Shown piece after piece: positions 38,450 to 46,245 of a stretch of DNA of 64,000 bases (position 1 is its first letter; each line of letters opens with the position of its first letter). The stretch is from CAYFKJ01 sp964528595 (lineage in GTDB: Bacteria; Pseudomonadota; Alphaproteobacteria; UBA2966). The position numbers and the translations under genes were made by a program. Location: positions 1 through 64,000 of the forward strand of contig CAZGTM010000015.1 in NCBI GenBank assembly GCA_964528595.1, written 5' to 3'. Below the pieces are notes generated by a model, which saw nothing but the letters and a program-made list of their open reading frames with translations, was not told the origin of the DNA and did no database searches.

Positions 38450-39715
38450 CTAGGTGGCCTTTTTCAAAATGACCGACGCATTAGTGCCGCCAAAGCCGAA
38501 GGAGTTCGATAAGACCGCTCGAACCTCGCGTTCCTTCGCGCTGTGCGGGACCAGATCGATATCACAACCTTCGGAGGGATTATCGAGGTTCAAGGTCGGC
38601 GGCACGACGCCCCGGACAAGAGCCAGGATGGAGAAGATCGCTTCAACCGCACCTGCCGCGCCCAACAAATGGCCGATTGAAGATTTGGTCGAAGACATCG
38701 ACAACCGGTCGGCCGCATCCCCGAACAGGCGCTTGATCGCGCCGAGCTCGATCTCGTCACCCAGGGGCGTCGACGTGCCGTGGGCGTTGATGTAGTCGAT
38801 ATCGCCCGCGTTCATTTCAGCCCGCGCCAGTGCCGCCTTCATAGCACGGAAGCCGCCGTCGCCGTCGGACGCCGGCGCCGTGATGTGATGAGCGTCGCCG
38901 GACAAGCCATATCCCACCAACTCGGCATATACCGTCGCCCCGCGTTTTTTGGCGTGTTCATACTCTTCCAGCACGACCGCGCCGGCCCCTTCGCCCATGA
39001 CAAAACCGTCACGGTCCTGATCCCAGGGCCGGGATCCCTTCTCGGGCTGGTCGTTGAACGAGGTGGAAAGCGCACGCGATGCCGCAAACCCGGCGATACC
39101 GATACGGCAAATCGCCGCTTCGGCGCCACCCGCGATCATGACGTCGGCGTCGCCCAGCTGGATCAGCCGACCGGCGTCACCGATGGCATGAGCCCCCGTC
39201 GAGCACGCCGTCACCACGGCGTGGTTGGGTCCTTTGAAGCCGTGACGAATTTGCACCTGACCGGACAGCAAATTGATCAACGCCGACGGAATAAAGAACG
39301 GACTTACCTTACGCGGGCCCCGTTCATGCAGCGTTACGGCGGTCTTGGCGATGGATTCGAGTCCACCGATGCCGGATCCCATCAACACCCCGGTGCGGCA
39401 CAGGGCTTCTTCGTCCTCCGGCCGCCATCCGGAATCCGCGATCGCCTCATCGGCGGCAGCCATGCCGAAAACGATGAATTCATCGACCTTGCGCTGGTCC
39501 TTCGCCGGCATCACGTCGTCGGCATTGAACTGCCCGGGCTGGTCCCCGAGCGGGACCTCGCAGGCAATCCGGCAAGCCAGATCGTCGGTCTCGAATTTTG
39601 TAATCGGGCCTGCGCCGGAGTCACCGGCAATGAGACGTGTCCACGTTTCCTCGACACCGTTGGCCAACGGTGTAACGAGACCTAAACCGGTAACCACAAC
39701 ACGTCTCATGGGCAT
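38450..39715 (-). CDS. fabF: Beta-ketoacyl-ACP synthase II
   Basis: Elongating condensing enzyme of type II fatty acid synthesis, 421 aa, joining malonyl-ACP to acyl-ACP. The nucleophile is Cys171 in TACSTGAHAIGDA; the two histidines are in the NAHGTSTPLGD motif (about residue 311) and the SSIGHLLGAAG motif (about 345). The start at 39715 has GGGGAAG upstream; a second Met two codons in is possible. It follows acpP, so the transcript is probably fabD-fabG-acpP-fabF-mltG. Confidence 0.97.
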   Translation of the reverse strand: MPMRRVVVTGLGLVTPLANGVEETWTRLIAGDSGAGPITKFETDDLACRIACEVPLGDQPGQFNADDVMPAKDQRKVDEFIVFGMAAADEAIADSGWRPEDEEALCRTGVLMGSGIGGLESIAKTAVTLHERGPRKVSPFFIPSALINLLSGQVQIRHGFKGPNHAVVTACSTGAHAIGDAGRLIQLGDADVMIAGGAEAAICRIGIAGFAASRALSTSFNDQPEKGSRPWDQDRDGFVMGEGAGAVVLEEYEHAKKRGATVYAELVGYGLSGDAHHITAPASDGDGGFRAMKAALARAEMNAGDIDYINAHGTSTPLGDEIELGAIKRLFGDAADRLSMSSTKSSIGHLLGAAGAVEAIFSILALVRGVVPPTLNLDNPSEGCDIDLVPHSAKEREVRAVLSNSFGFGGTNASVILKKAT

Positions 39716-39810
39716 GACTTCCCCAATTTCAGGCTTTCTAACAACCGTTCAACACCGGGTTCAACGAGTGGCTCGTTTCCCGCGCGCGTCCGGCATTGTC
39801 AAAATTCGAC

Positions 39811-40047
39811 TTAGGCGGCAGCGCTTTCGAGATGCCCGATCGCGTCTTTGACGGTAAGAATTTTTTCGGCGACATCGTCGGGAATTTCGACCCCAAATTC
39901 CTCTTCGAAAGCCATCACGAGTTCAACCGTGTCCAGGCTGTCCGCACCAAGGTCATCGATAAAGCTGGCTTCGTCGGTCACTTTGTCGGCCTCAACGCCG
40001 AGGTGTTCAATTACGATTTTTTTTACGCGGTCGGCAATGTCACTCAT
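39811..40047 (-). CDS. acpP: Acyl carrier protein
   Basis: Small acidic carrier of 78 aa on which acyl chains are built. The phosphopantetheine site is Ser37 in [15 protein letters not shown]; the whole sequence matches AcpP. The start at 40047 has AGGGAAG seven bases upstream. The frame is open 65 codons further upstream, but this extension is not protein-like. The 213-base gap to fabG is long for an operon and carries a 6-bp hairpin, CTTTCC-N7-GGAAAG, at 40204-40222, so acpP may have its own promoter or an mRNA processing site. Confidence 0.98.
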   Translation of the reverse strand: MSDIADRVKKIVIEHLGVEADKVTDEASFIDDLGADSLDTVELVMAFEEEFGVEIPDDVAEKILTVKDAIGHLESAAA

Positions 40048-40260
40048 ATGATTCTTCCCTGACTTGGCTTGATCTTCAGCATGTGGCGCCGGCCGGGGAA
40101 ATCCGGAGGGCACCGTGGAATGGACAATACACGAGGGCGGGCAATCGAACGACCTTCCACCTTCGGCGTTCATTGTCATGAAATTTGGCGGTTTGGTAAC
40201 ACACTTTCCCATCCATGGAAAGACGGCGGTTGAAGCTCCCAAATTGCGGCCGATCTCCAG

Positions 40261-41004
40261 CTAAATCATGGCCATTCCGCCATTGACGTGCAGCGTTTGG
40301 CCGGTGACATAAGCCGCTTCGTCGCTGGCGAGATAGGTTACCGCTGATGCGATGTCGGCGACATCCCCGAACCTGCCCACCGGTATGGCCTCCGCCAGCT
40401 TTTCACGTTGCGCTTCCGGCAGAGCATCCGTCATGGCTGTTTCAATAAATCCGGGCGCCACGCAATTGACCGTAATGCCTCGGGAAGCGACCTCCTGGGC
40501 AAGAGATTTCGACATCCCGACGAGGCCCGCCTTGGCTGCGGCGTAGTTCGCCTGACCGGGGTTGCCCATGGTGCCGACGACGGAGGTGATGTTAACGATG
40601 CGGCCCCAACGGCGTTTCATCATGCCGCGCAAGGACCCTCGGGCCAGGCGAAATGCCGCTGTCAGATTGACATCCAGCACGCCTTGCCATTCTTCATCCT
40701 TCATCCGCATGGCGAGGTTGTCGCGCGTAATGCCGGCGTTGTTGACCAGAATGTCGAGGCCGCCCATGGCGGCGTCCGCTTCAGCCACGAGGCCTCCGAC
40801 GGCCTCCGGATCGCCCAAATTGCAGGGCACAACATGTACATTGCCGCCGAGGCCGGCAGCGCATTCGTCAAGCGCTTCGCGCCGCGTTCCGGATATGGCG
40901 ACGGTGGCGCCCTGGGCATGGAGCGCTGTGGCGATGGCGCCGCCAATGCCACCGGAAGCACCGGTCACCAGGGCACATTTGCCGTTCAGATCGAACATCG
41001 GCAA
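40261..41004 (-). CDS. fabG: 3-oxoacyl-ACP reductase
   Basis: NADPH-dependent reductase of fatty acid elongation, 247 aa. The cofactor motif TGASGGIG (residues 14-21), NNAG at 88-91, and the Ser141-Tyr154-Lys158 triad are present, together with the C-terminal GQTLHVNGGMAMI typical of FabG. The start may be either of two Met codons (41004 or 40998). It starts 3 bases after fabD ends, so the two are translationally close. Confidence 0.96.
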   Translation of the reverse strand: MPMFDLNGKCALVTGASGGIGGAIATALHAQGATVAISGTRREALDECAAGLGGNVHVVPCNLGDPEAVGGLVAEADAAMGGLDILVNNAGITRDNLAMRMKDEEWQGVLDVNLTAAFRLARGSLRGMMKRRWGRIVNITSVVGTMGNPGQANYAAAKAGLVGMSKSLAQEVASRGITVNCVAPGFIETAMTDALPEAQREKLAEAIPVGRFGDVADIASAVTYLASDEAAYVTGQTLHVNGGMAMI

Positions 41005-41007
41005 CTC

Positions 41008-41973
41008 CTACAGGCTATTGAGAAAGGTATCGATGTCGGCGGGACCTTGAACGGATACGCCGGACAAGTCTCTGTTGATGCGCCGGGTCAGACCGGTCAG
41101 TACCTTGCCGGTACCCAATTCGACCAGCGTCTCGGTCCCTTGTTCGGCGAGCGTCTCGACGCATTCACGCCAGCGCACCCGGGCGGTGACTTGCGCCACC
41201 AGTTGCTGTGAAATGGTTTCCGGATCGCTTATTTCCTGCGCGGTAACGTTGGCGACCAGGGGCACCAAAGGCGGCGAAATATCGCTATTGTCCAGAGCTT
41301 CGGCCATTTCCTCCGCCGCCGGCGCCATCAATTCACAGTGGAAGGGCGCGCTGACAGGTAACAGAATGGCGCGTTTGGCGCCTCGCTCCGGCGCCAGTTC
41401 AATGGCCCGCTCGACCGAATGCTTATGGCCGCTGATGACGACCTGACCCGGCGCGTTGTCATTCGCCGCCGCACAAACTCCCGGTTCGATCCCATTTTCG
41501 GGATCCCCGGCGGCAGCATCGGCGACGACGGCTTCGGCATCCGCCAGTTCCAAGCCCAGCATCGCTGCCATGGCGCCCTCGCCGACCGGAACGGCCCGTT
41601 GCATCGCCAGGCCGCGCAGCCGCAAAAGCTTCGCGGTTTCGGCCAGCGGGATGGCGCCGGCGGCTGCCAACGCCGAATATTCTCCCAGTGAATGACCGGC
41701 GACATGGGAGACCATGTCGGGAAGTTTTGTATCGCCTTCGGCTTCCAACGTTCGCAGGACGGCGAGGCTCGATGCCATCAAGGCCGGCTGTGCGTTTTGG
41801 GTCAGGGTCAATTCGTCCTCCGGTCCCTCGAACATCAACGTTGACAGCTTCTGTTCAAGGGCATCGTCAACCTCCTCGAAAACCAACCGGGCGGCGCTGA
41901 ACGCCTCGCTCAGTTCCTTGCCCATGGCGACGGCCTGGGAGCCCTGGCCGGGAAATACAAAAGCGCGTGTCAT
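41008..41973 (-). CDS. fabD: Malonyl-CoA:ACP transacylase
   Basis: Loads malonyl groups on ACP, 321 aa. GQGSQ at residues 9-13 and the nucleophile Ser95 in AGHSLGEYSA are intact, and the later PVSAPFHCELM segment carries the catalytic histidine. The frame runs 43 codons upstream of the chosen ATG into the promoter region, but MTRAFVFPGQGSQ is the family start. It heads the fatty-acid cluster on the minus strand and is divergent from rpsF. A promoter with a striking dyad lies about 60-90 bases upstream. Confidence 0.96.
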   Translation of the reverse strand: MTRAFVFPGQGSQAVAMGKELSEAFSAARLVFEEVDDALEQKLSTLMFEGPEDELTLTQNAQPALMASSLAVLRTLEAEGDTKLPDMVSHVAGHSLGEYSALAAAGAIPLAETAKLLRLRGLAMQRAVPVGEGAMAAMLGLELADAEAVVADAAAGDPENGIEPGVCAAANDNAPGQVVISGHKHSVERAIELAPERGAKRAILLPVSAPFHCELMAPAAEEMAEALDNSDISPPLVPLVANVTAQEISDPETISQQLVAQVTARVRWRECVETLAEQGTETLVELGTGKVLTGLTRRINRDLSGVSVQGPADIDTFLNSL

Positions 41974-42003
41974 GTCGTCGTCTAAACCTCTTGATCGAGA
42001 CCC

Positions 42004-42054
42004 GTTCGGGCGGAACATATTTGGGGATCGCATCCCCAGTGATAGCGCCCGAAC
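42004..42054. promoter_or_regulatory. Nested inverted repeats upstream of fabD
   Basis: An inner perfect 7-bp dyad, TGGGGAT-CGC-ATCCCCA (42022-42038), sits inside an outer perfect 9-bp dyad, GTTCGGGCG (42004-42012) and CGCCCGAAC (42046-42054). The inner dyad overlaps the predicted fabD transcription start, and the outer right arm lies in the promoter spacer. It may be a repressor or activator operator, or form a two-helix structure. No regulator gene adjoins it. Confidence 0.55.
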
Positions 42055-42066
42055 ACCGGCTGTCAA
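42039..42066 (-). promoter_or_regulatory. Likely promoter of the fabD operon
   Basis: Minus-strand TTGACA (42061-42066), a perfect -35, is followed after 16 bases by TATCAC (42039-42044), four of six matches to the -10 consensus. Predicted start near 42032 leaves a leader of about 60 bases before fabD. Confidence 0.55.
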
Positions 42067-42096
42067 GCGCCCATGTGCGGGCCGCGTCACTTGCAC

Positions 42097-42124
42097 TTGC
42101 AAGCCGGTGCAAAATCTGTATAGT
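42097..42124 (+). promoter_or_regulatory. Likely promoter of the rpsF operon
   Basis: TTGCAA (42097-42102), 16-base spacer, TATAGT (42119-42124). The -35 region sits inside a further inverted repeat, TTGCAC (42091-42096) and GTGCAA (42107-42112). Predicted start near 42131, giving a leader of about 78 bases. Confidence 0.6.
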
Positions 42125-42146
42125 CGCGCGCCTTACATAACTCCTT

Positions 42147-42179
42147 GCCGGTCTTTGCCGGCTATGTCCGGTGCGCCGG
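42147..42179 (+). promoter_or_regulatory. Two tandem hairpins in the rpsF leader
   Basis: GCCGG-TCTTTG-CCGGC (42147-42162) is followed by CCGG-TGCG-CCGG (42168-42179), both in the predicted 5' leader of rpsF-rpsR. Some bacterial rpsF leaders bind the S6:S18 heterodimer through a CCG-containing hairpin for feedback control, and CCG occurs here in both elements. The match is suggestive only. Confidence 0.35.
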
Positions 42180-42208
42180 GCCGATTTAGCCAGAAGGGGT
42201 GCATGCGC

Positions 42209-42691
42209 ATGTCGCTGTACGAAAACATATTTCTCGTGCGGCCTGACGTTTCGTCCGCACAGGTCGAAGCAATGGCCGATGAATTCTCCGCCATCATTAG
42301 CGCCGGCGGAGGCGAAATCAAAAAAGTTGAACATTGGGGTTTGAAGAACCTCGCTTACCGGATCAAGAAGAACCGGAAGGCCCACTACGTCATGTTCAAC
42401 ATCGATTCTCCGCATGAAGCGGTGCATGAAATGGAACGCAACATGGGACTGCATGACGATGTCATGCGGCACATGACGATCCGGGTCGACGACTTGGAGG
42501 AAGGCCCGTCCGCCGTCATGCAGAGCAAGGCCGCCCGCGACGAGCGCCGCAGCCGCCGCGACGAACGTCCCCGCGACGACCGCCCGCGGGGCGACCGCGC
42601 CCGGAGCGACCGTCCGCAGGAAGACAAAGCGCCCGAAGCAGCTGCACCCGAAGCGGCCGAGGCAAACGAAGCGAAGGGAGACGACAAATGA
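42209..42691 (+). CDS. rpsF: 30S ribosomal protein S6 with charged C-terminal extension
   Basis: Ribosomal S6, which binds the central domain of 16S rRNA with S18. The core (residues 1-95, [13 protein letters not shown] through HMTIRVDD) is canonical. A 60-residue tail follows, rich in Asp, Glu and Arg with repeated DRPR-like units, then Ala/Glu; such extensions are common in alphaproteobacterial S6. Of two in-frame ATGs (42203 and 42209) the second has AAGGGG at good spacing and gives the family start. rpsR overlaps its stop by four bases. Confidence 0.95.
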   Translation: MSLYENIFLVRPDVSSAQVEAMADEFSAIISAGGGEIKKVEHWGLKNLAYRIKKNRKAHYVMFNIDSPHEAVHEMERNMGLHDDVMRHMTIRVDDLEEGPSAVMQSKAARDERRSRRDERPRDDRPRGDRARSDRPQEDKAPEAAAPEAAEANEAKGDDK

Positions 42692-42933
42692 GCACCACCG
42701 GATCAGGCGGCCGCCGCCCTTTCTTCCGCCGCCGCAAATCTTGCCCTTTCTCGGGCTCGAATGCGCCGAAAATCGACTACAAGGACGTAAAGCTTCTGCA
42801 GCGTTTCGTGTCGGAGCGCGGCAAGATCGTCCCCAGCCGCATAACTGCCGTGTCGGCCAAAAAGCAGCGTGAATTAGCCCGCGCCATCAAACGCGCGCGT
42901 TTTCTCGCGTTGCTGCCGTACGTCGTCAACTAG
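42688..42933 (+). CDS. rpsR: 30S ribosomal protein S18
   Basis: Ribosomal S18, 81 aa, partner of S6. The [12 protein letters not shown]-terminus and the [40 protein letters not shown] core are unmistakable. The cysteine in KSCPF is conserved. ATGA overlap with rpsF indicates translational coupling of the two proteins that assemble as a pair. Confidence 0.98.
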   Translation: MSTTGSGGRRPFFRRRKSCPFSGSNAPKIDYKDVKLLQRFVSERGKIVPSRITAVSAKKQRELARAIKRARFLALLPYVVN

Positions 42934-42954
42934 GCGTGCAAGCCGCTTCCGCAT

Positions 42955-43926
42955 ATGTCGAAGGACATCCTCACCGGCTTAGGCGCGGGTGCGTTAAGCG
43001 CGCTTCTGTATCTCGCGATACAGCAGGCGTCGCCGGGAACGTTCATCCTCGCCTATCTGTCACCATTGCCGCTTTACTTGGCGGGCTTGGCGCTTGGGCT
43101 CGCACCGGTCGTCGTCGCGGGACTGATGGGAACGGTGTTGGCATTTGCCGTGGGGAGTTGGCCGGACGGGCTGTCATTTGCACTGTTGAACGCGGCGCCG
43201 GCAATGTGGATATCGCGCCTGGCCTTACTGGCCCGCGCCGATCAGAGCGGCAAGATGGAATGGTACCCGGCGGAACGCCTGGTGACGTGGCTGTCAACGG
43301 TTGCAGGTATCTATTTTCTGATCGCACTCGCGCTGACATCCATGTTGGACGGCGGACTGTGGTCGGGGTTGGAAGCCTACATGCGTTCGATGGCCGAGCA
43401 GTTCACCAGTCCCGACGGTCGAAACCTGACGCCGGAGACGCAAGAGGTCATCGCCAATTTCGCTCAATTCATGCCGGCCATGGTCGGTATTTCCTGGATG
43501 ACCATGCAAGTCGTAAATGGAACCTTGGCACAGGGATTGGCCGTTCGTTTCAAACGCAATCTGAGACCGTCGCCGAGCCTCGCCGATTTTCGCGCGCCTG
43601 CACCTCTGGTTTATGCGTTAGCGGCGCTGACCGCGGCGTCGTTTGTTCCGGGAACCATCGGCCTGATCGCTGGAACACTGGCGGTGTTTACCGCCTATCC
43701 GTTCCTGTTTGCCGGTCTGGGCGTGGTCCACGCCCTGGCAGCTCGGCTAGCGTCGCGCAATATCGTGCTGGTCGTCTTCTATTTTCTTCTTTTCATGCTC
43801 GGTTGGCCCTTCTTGCTGGTGGCCGGGCTCGGACTAATCGATCAATGGGCTGATTTGCGCGGCCGTTTCAGCGGCACGCGCAACGGTCCGGACAACGGCC
43901 CAGATGATGGCCAGGAGGTAAAGTGA
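42955..43926 (+). CDS. DUF2232 family membrane protein
   Basis: Inner-membrane protein of 323 aa with about eight hydrophobic segments. In alphaproteobacteria a DUF2232 gene is typically found exactly here, between rpsR and rplI; its role is unknown. The protein opens straight into a membrane segment ([14 protein letters not shown]), has a short cytoplasmic KRNLRP-like loop near residue 200, and ends in an Asp/Asn/Gly-rich tail. Its TGA stop overlaps the ATG of rplI by one base, so it is part of the ribosomal transcript. A related Bacillus family (YybS) is also uncharacterised. Confidence 0.88.
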   Translation: MSKDILTGLGAGALSALLYLAIQQASPGTFILAYLSPLPLYLAGLALGLAPVVVAGLMGTVLAFAVGSWPDGLSFALLNAAPAMWISRLALLARADQSGKMEWYPAERLVTWLSTVAGIYFLIALALTSMLDGGLWSGLEAYMRSMAEQFTSPDGRNLTPETQEVIANFAQFMPAMVGISWMTMQVVNGTLAQGLAVRFKRNLRPSPSLADFRAPAPLVYALAALTAASFVPGTIGLIAGTLAVFTAYPFLFAGLGVVHALAARLASRNIVLVVFYFLLFMLGWPFLLVAGLGLIDQWADLRGRFSGTRNGPDNGPDDGQEVK

Positions 43927-44681
43927 TGGAAGTTATTCTGTTGGAGCGGGTCGAGAAACTCGGCCAAATGGGCGATGTGGTGAAGGTGAAGGACGGCTAT
44001 GCCCGGAATTTCCTGCTGCCCCGAAAGAAAGCGCTTCGCGCCAATGCCAACAATTTGGCCAAGTTTGAATCGCAGAAGGTCGACCTGGAAGCCCGCAACC
44101 TGACGGCCCGCACGGAGGCCGAAGGGGTTGCCGCCAAGATGGACGGCATTTACTGCACCTTGTTGCGCCAGGCCAGCGAGGGCGGACAGCTGTTCGGTTC
44201 CGTGACCGCCCGCGATATCGCGGAATCGGCCACGGAAGGCGGCTTCGCCGTCAACAAGAACCAAGTCGTTTTGGGTCACCCCATCAAGACGCTCGGTGTT
44301 CACGAGGTCAAGGTCAACCTTCACCCGGAAATTTCGGTGACCGTTATGGTCAACGCGGCCCGGTCCGATGCCGAAGCCGAGCAGCAGCAGGCCGCATCCG
44401 AGCGTGGCGAAGACGTCACGGCCGAGGGTGCCGCGGCCGCGACGGAGGAAGTCCACGTCGAGGAATTCTTCGAGGAGGAGGCCCTGGCTGAAGCCGAGGC
44501 TGAAATCGAAGAGGCTAGCGCCGAGGAACAGGCCGAAGAGGAAGTTGCCGCTGAAAACGAAACAGAGGCCGAAGAGGCTCCGGAAGTTGCCGCTGAAAGC
44601 GAAACAGAGGCCGAAGAGGCTCCCGAAGTTTCCGCTGAAAGCGAAGACCAACCTGCCGAGGAAAAACCCGAAGAAGCCTAG
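43926..44681 (+). CDS. rplI: 50S ribosomal protein L9 with long acidic tail
   Basis: L9 binds 23S rRNA domain V. Residues 1-148 are a normal L9: the N-domain [21 protein letters not shown], the GYARNFLLP signature, the connecting helix and the C-domain. Residues about 149-251 are an additional, extremely acidic, Glu/Ala-rich tail with two near-identical 14-residue repeats (207-220 and 221-234) and a partial third. AGGAGGT lies before the ATG. The extension makes the protein about 100 residues longer than E. coli L9. A terminator follows within 30 bases. Confidence 0.96.
   Translation: MEVILLERVEKLGQMGDVVKVKDGYARNFLLPRKKALRANANNLAKFESQKVDLEARNLTARTEAEGVAAKMDGIYCTLLRQASEGGQLFGSVTARDIAESATEGGFAVNKNQVVLGHPIKTLGVHEVKVNLHPEISVTVMVNAARSDAEAEQQQAASERGEDVTAEGAAAATEEVHVEEFFEEEALAEAEAEIEEASAEEQAEEEVAAENETEAEEAPEVAAESETEAEEAPEVSAESEDQPAEEKPEEA
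44544..44645 (+). repeat. 42-bp in-frame tandem repeat in the rplI tail
   Basis: Two 42-bp units start at 44544 and 44586, with a partial third at 44628. Each encodes [14 protein letters not shown]. The first two differ at very few bases, indicating recent duplication or slippage; being a multiple of three it keeps the frame. Confidence 0.9.
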
Positions 44682-44706
44682 TTTCCTGCAGGCTGAATTT
44701 CATGCG

Positions 44707-44758
44707 ACGGCGCGGACCCGGGTTCGCGCCGTTTTCATTCGCGGTATCGCAAATACCG
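44707..44758 (+). terminator. Intrinsic terminator of the rpsF-rpsR-DUF2232-rplI operon
   Basis: ACGGCGCG (44707-44714) pairs with CGCGCCGT (44725-44732) around a self-complementary ACCCGGGT loop, followed by TTTT. A second, smaller hairpin CGGTAT-N5-ATACCG lies at 44742-44758. Together they separate the ribosomal operon from cfa. Confidence 0.75.
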
Positions 44759-44769
44759 TACTGTTGAAT

Positions 44770-44797
44770 TTACCATGAGGGGAGTTTCCGTTATAAT
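44770..44797 (+). promoter_or_regulatory. Likely promoter of cfa
   Basis: A perfect TATAAT (44792-44797) preceded after 16 bases by TTACCA (44770-44775). Predicted start near 44804 gives a 98-base leader that begins with the hairpin CGCCCT-TTT-AGGGCG (44814-44828). Confidence 0.6.
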
Positions 44798-44901
44798 AGT
44801 TGTCTGAATACCGCGCCCTTTTAGGGCGTCTGCGGCTCCCAATGGGGACCCATCTAGGCTTGTGTCGAAGGACGTTTTGTCAAAGATGGAGGGGCGTTGC
44901 C

Positions 44902-46137
44902 ATGGATATTCTGGGCACGCTGTGTAATCGGTACTATTCATTTGGTCGTCTGGAAATAACGGACGTTGACGGTCGCACTACGGTCCTCGAGGGCAAGAAA
45001 CCGGGACCGTCGTCCGCCATGCGGATTCACGATCCCTCGTTCCGCCGAAAACTTCTTCTCAATCCGCAGCTGGCCCTTGGCGAGGGCTATATGGACGGGC
45101 TTTACACCATCGAACAGGGCGATCTTTACGACCTCGTATCGCTCTGCTTGAAGAACTCCCATGCCATTGATTCCGGCGGCTGGTATGCCGTTCTCGCCTG
45201 GTTCCACCGCCTGGGACGTAGCGTCATGCAGTACAACCCCATCGGGCGGGCACAACGTAATGTTGCCCATCACTACGACCTGTCGGATGCGCTCTACGAC
45301 TTGTTTCTTGATGCCGATCGGCAGTACTCCTGCGCCTATTATTCGGCCGACTCGCAACCTCTGGAAGAGGCACAGGAAAACAAGAAAAGGCACATCGCCG
45401 CCAAGCTCCTGATTGAACCCGGCATGAAAGTCCTGGATATCGGTTCCGGCTGGGGCGGCCTGGGTATATTTCTGGCCCAGGCGACCGACGCCCGGGTCGT
45501 CGGCGTCACGCTATCGGAGGAGCAGCACAAGGTGTCGTGCCAGCGGGCCATCGAAATGGGCGTCGAAGACCGGGTTGATTTTCGCCTATTGGATTATCGG
45601 CTGCTCGAAGAGGAATTCGACCGCATTGTGTCGGTCGGCATGTTCGAACACGTCGGCATCACGCATTATCCGGAGTTCTTCGAAAAAGCCCGCGACCTTC
45701 TAAAGGACGAGGGCGTGGCCCTGCTGCATACCATCGGGCGCGCCGACGGTCCCGGTTACACCAATCCGTGGATCAGAAAGTATATATTCCCCGGCGGATA
45801 CTGCCCCGCCCTTTCCGAAATCACCCCGCCGCTCGAACGCACCGGCATGTATACCACCGACATCGAAGTCCTGCGGCTGCACTATGCCGAAACATTGAAA
45901 GCCTGGCGGCGGCGCTTCCTCGCCAACAAGCACAAGGTGGAAGAGATCTATGACGAGCGGTTTTGCCGCATGTGGGAGTTTTACCTGGCCGGCTCGGAAG
46001 CGGCTTTCCGCTGCGGCGGGCACGTGGTATTCCAAATCCAATTCGCCAGGAAGCAAGACACCGTACCGCTGACGCGGGATTACATCACGGAATGGGAGAC
46101 CGGACTGCGGGATCAGGCAAGAAGCGCCGCCGAATAG
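44902..46137 (+). CDS. cfa: Cyclopropane-fatty-acyl-phospholipid synthase family methyltransferase
   Basis: SAM-dependent enzyme, 411 aa, that converts unsaturated phospholipid acyl chains to cyclopropane forms at the membrane surface. The N-terminal substrate domain includes GEGYMDG (about residues 54-60) and the NPIGRAQRNVAHHYDLSD segment; SAM motif I is VLDIGSGWGGL (about 176-186), and YYSADSQPLEEAQ and HTIGRAD-type segments are typical. The start at 44902 has GGAGGGG nearby; the frame is open a further 34 codons upstream without similarity. It has its own promoter and splits the usual rplI-dnaB pair. Confidence 0.92.
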   Translation: MDILGTLCNRYYSFGRLEITDVDGRTTVLEGKKPGPSSAMRIHDPSFRRKLLLNPQLALGEGYMDGLYTIEQGDLYDLVSLCLKNSHAIDSGGWYAVLAWFHRLGRSVMQYNPIGRAQRNVAHHYDLSDALYDLFLDADRQYSCAYYSADSQPLEEAQENKKRHIAAKLLIEPGMKVLDIGSGWGGLGIFLAQATDARVVGVTLSEEQHKVSCQRAIEMGVEDRVDFRLLDYRLLEEEFDRIVSVGMFEHVGITHYPEFFEKARDLLKDEGVALLHTIGRADGPGYTNPWIRKYIFPGGYCPALSEITPPLERTGMYTTDIEVLRLHYAETLKAWRRRFLANKHKVEEIYDERFCRMWEFYLAGSEAAFRCGGHVVFQIQFARKQDTVPLTRDYITEWETGLRDQARSAAE

Positions 46138-46214
46138 TTATCCCCGAAGTTCACAGCCTGTGCGTCAGCCTTATCCACCGCTTTCTTGGGAAACGATCGA
46201 ATACGTTCTCCACC
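46138..46214 (+). promoter_or_regulatory. Cluster of DnaA-box-like 9-mers upstream of dnaB
   Basis: TTATCCCCG (46138-46146), TTATCCACC (46171-46179, one mismatch to TTATCCACA) and TTCTCCACC (46206-46214) occur within 77 bases in the cfa-dnaB gap. They could let DnaA tune expression of the replicative helicase. No AT-rich unwinding element is seen, so this is not an origin. Confidence 0.4.
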
Positions 46215-46245
46215 CGTTAAGGGTCAATGGGTATAGTGTCGTCCC

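Noticed and set aside
42004..42054. The fabD-upstream dyad as an intrinsic terminator
   Set aside because: No T tract follows on either strand, and it lies between divergent genes where no transcript should end.
44800..44901. Longer Cfa starting at TTG 44800
   Set aside because: The extra 34 residues have no similarity, cover the predicted leader hairpin, and the ATG at 44902 has a GGAGGGG site.
46138..46245. A replication origin near dnaB
   Set aside because: Only three imperfect DnaA-like boxes in 77 bases, no AT-rich unwinding region, and dnaB is not the usual origin neighbour in alphaproteobacteria.
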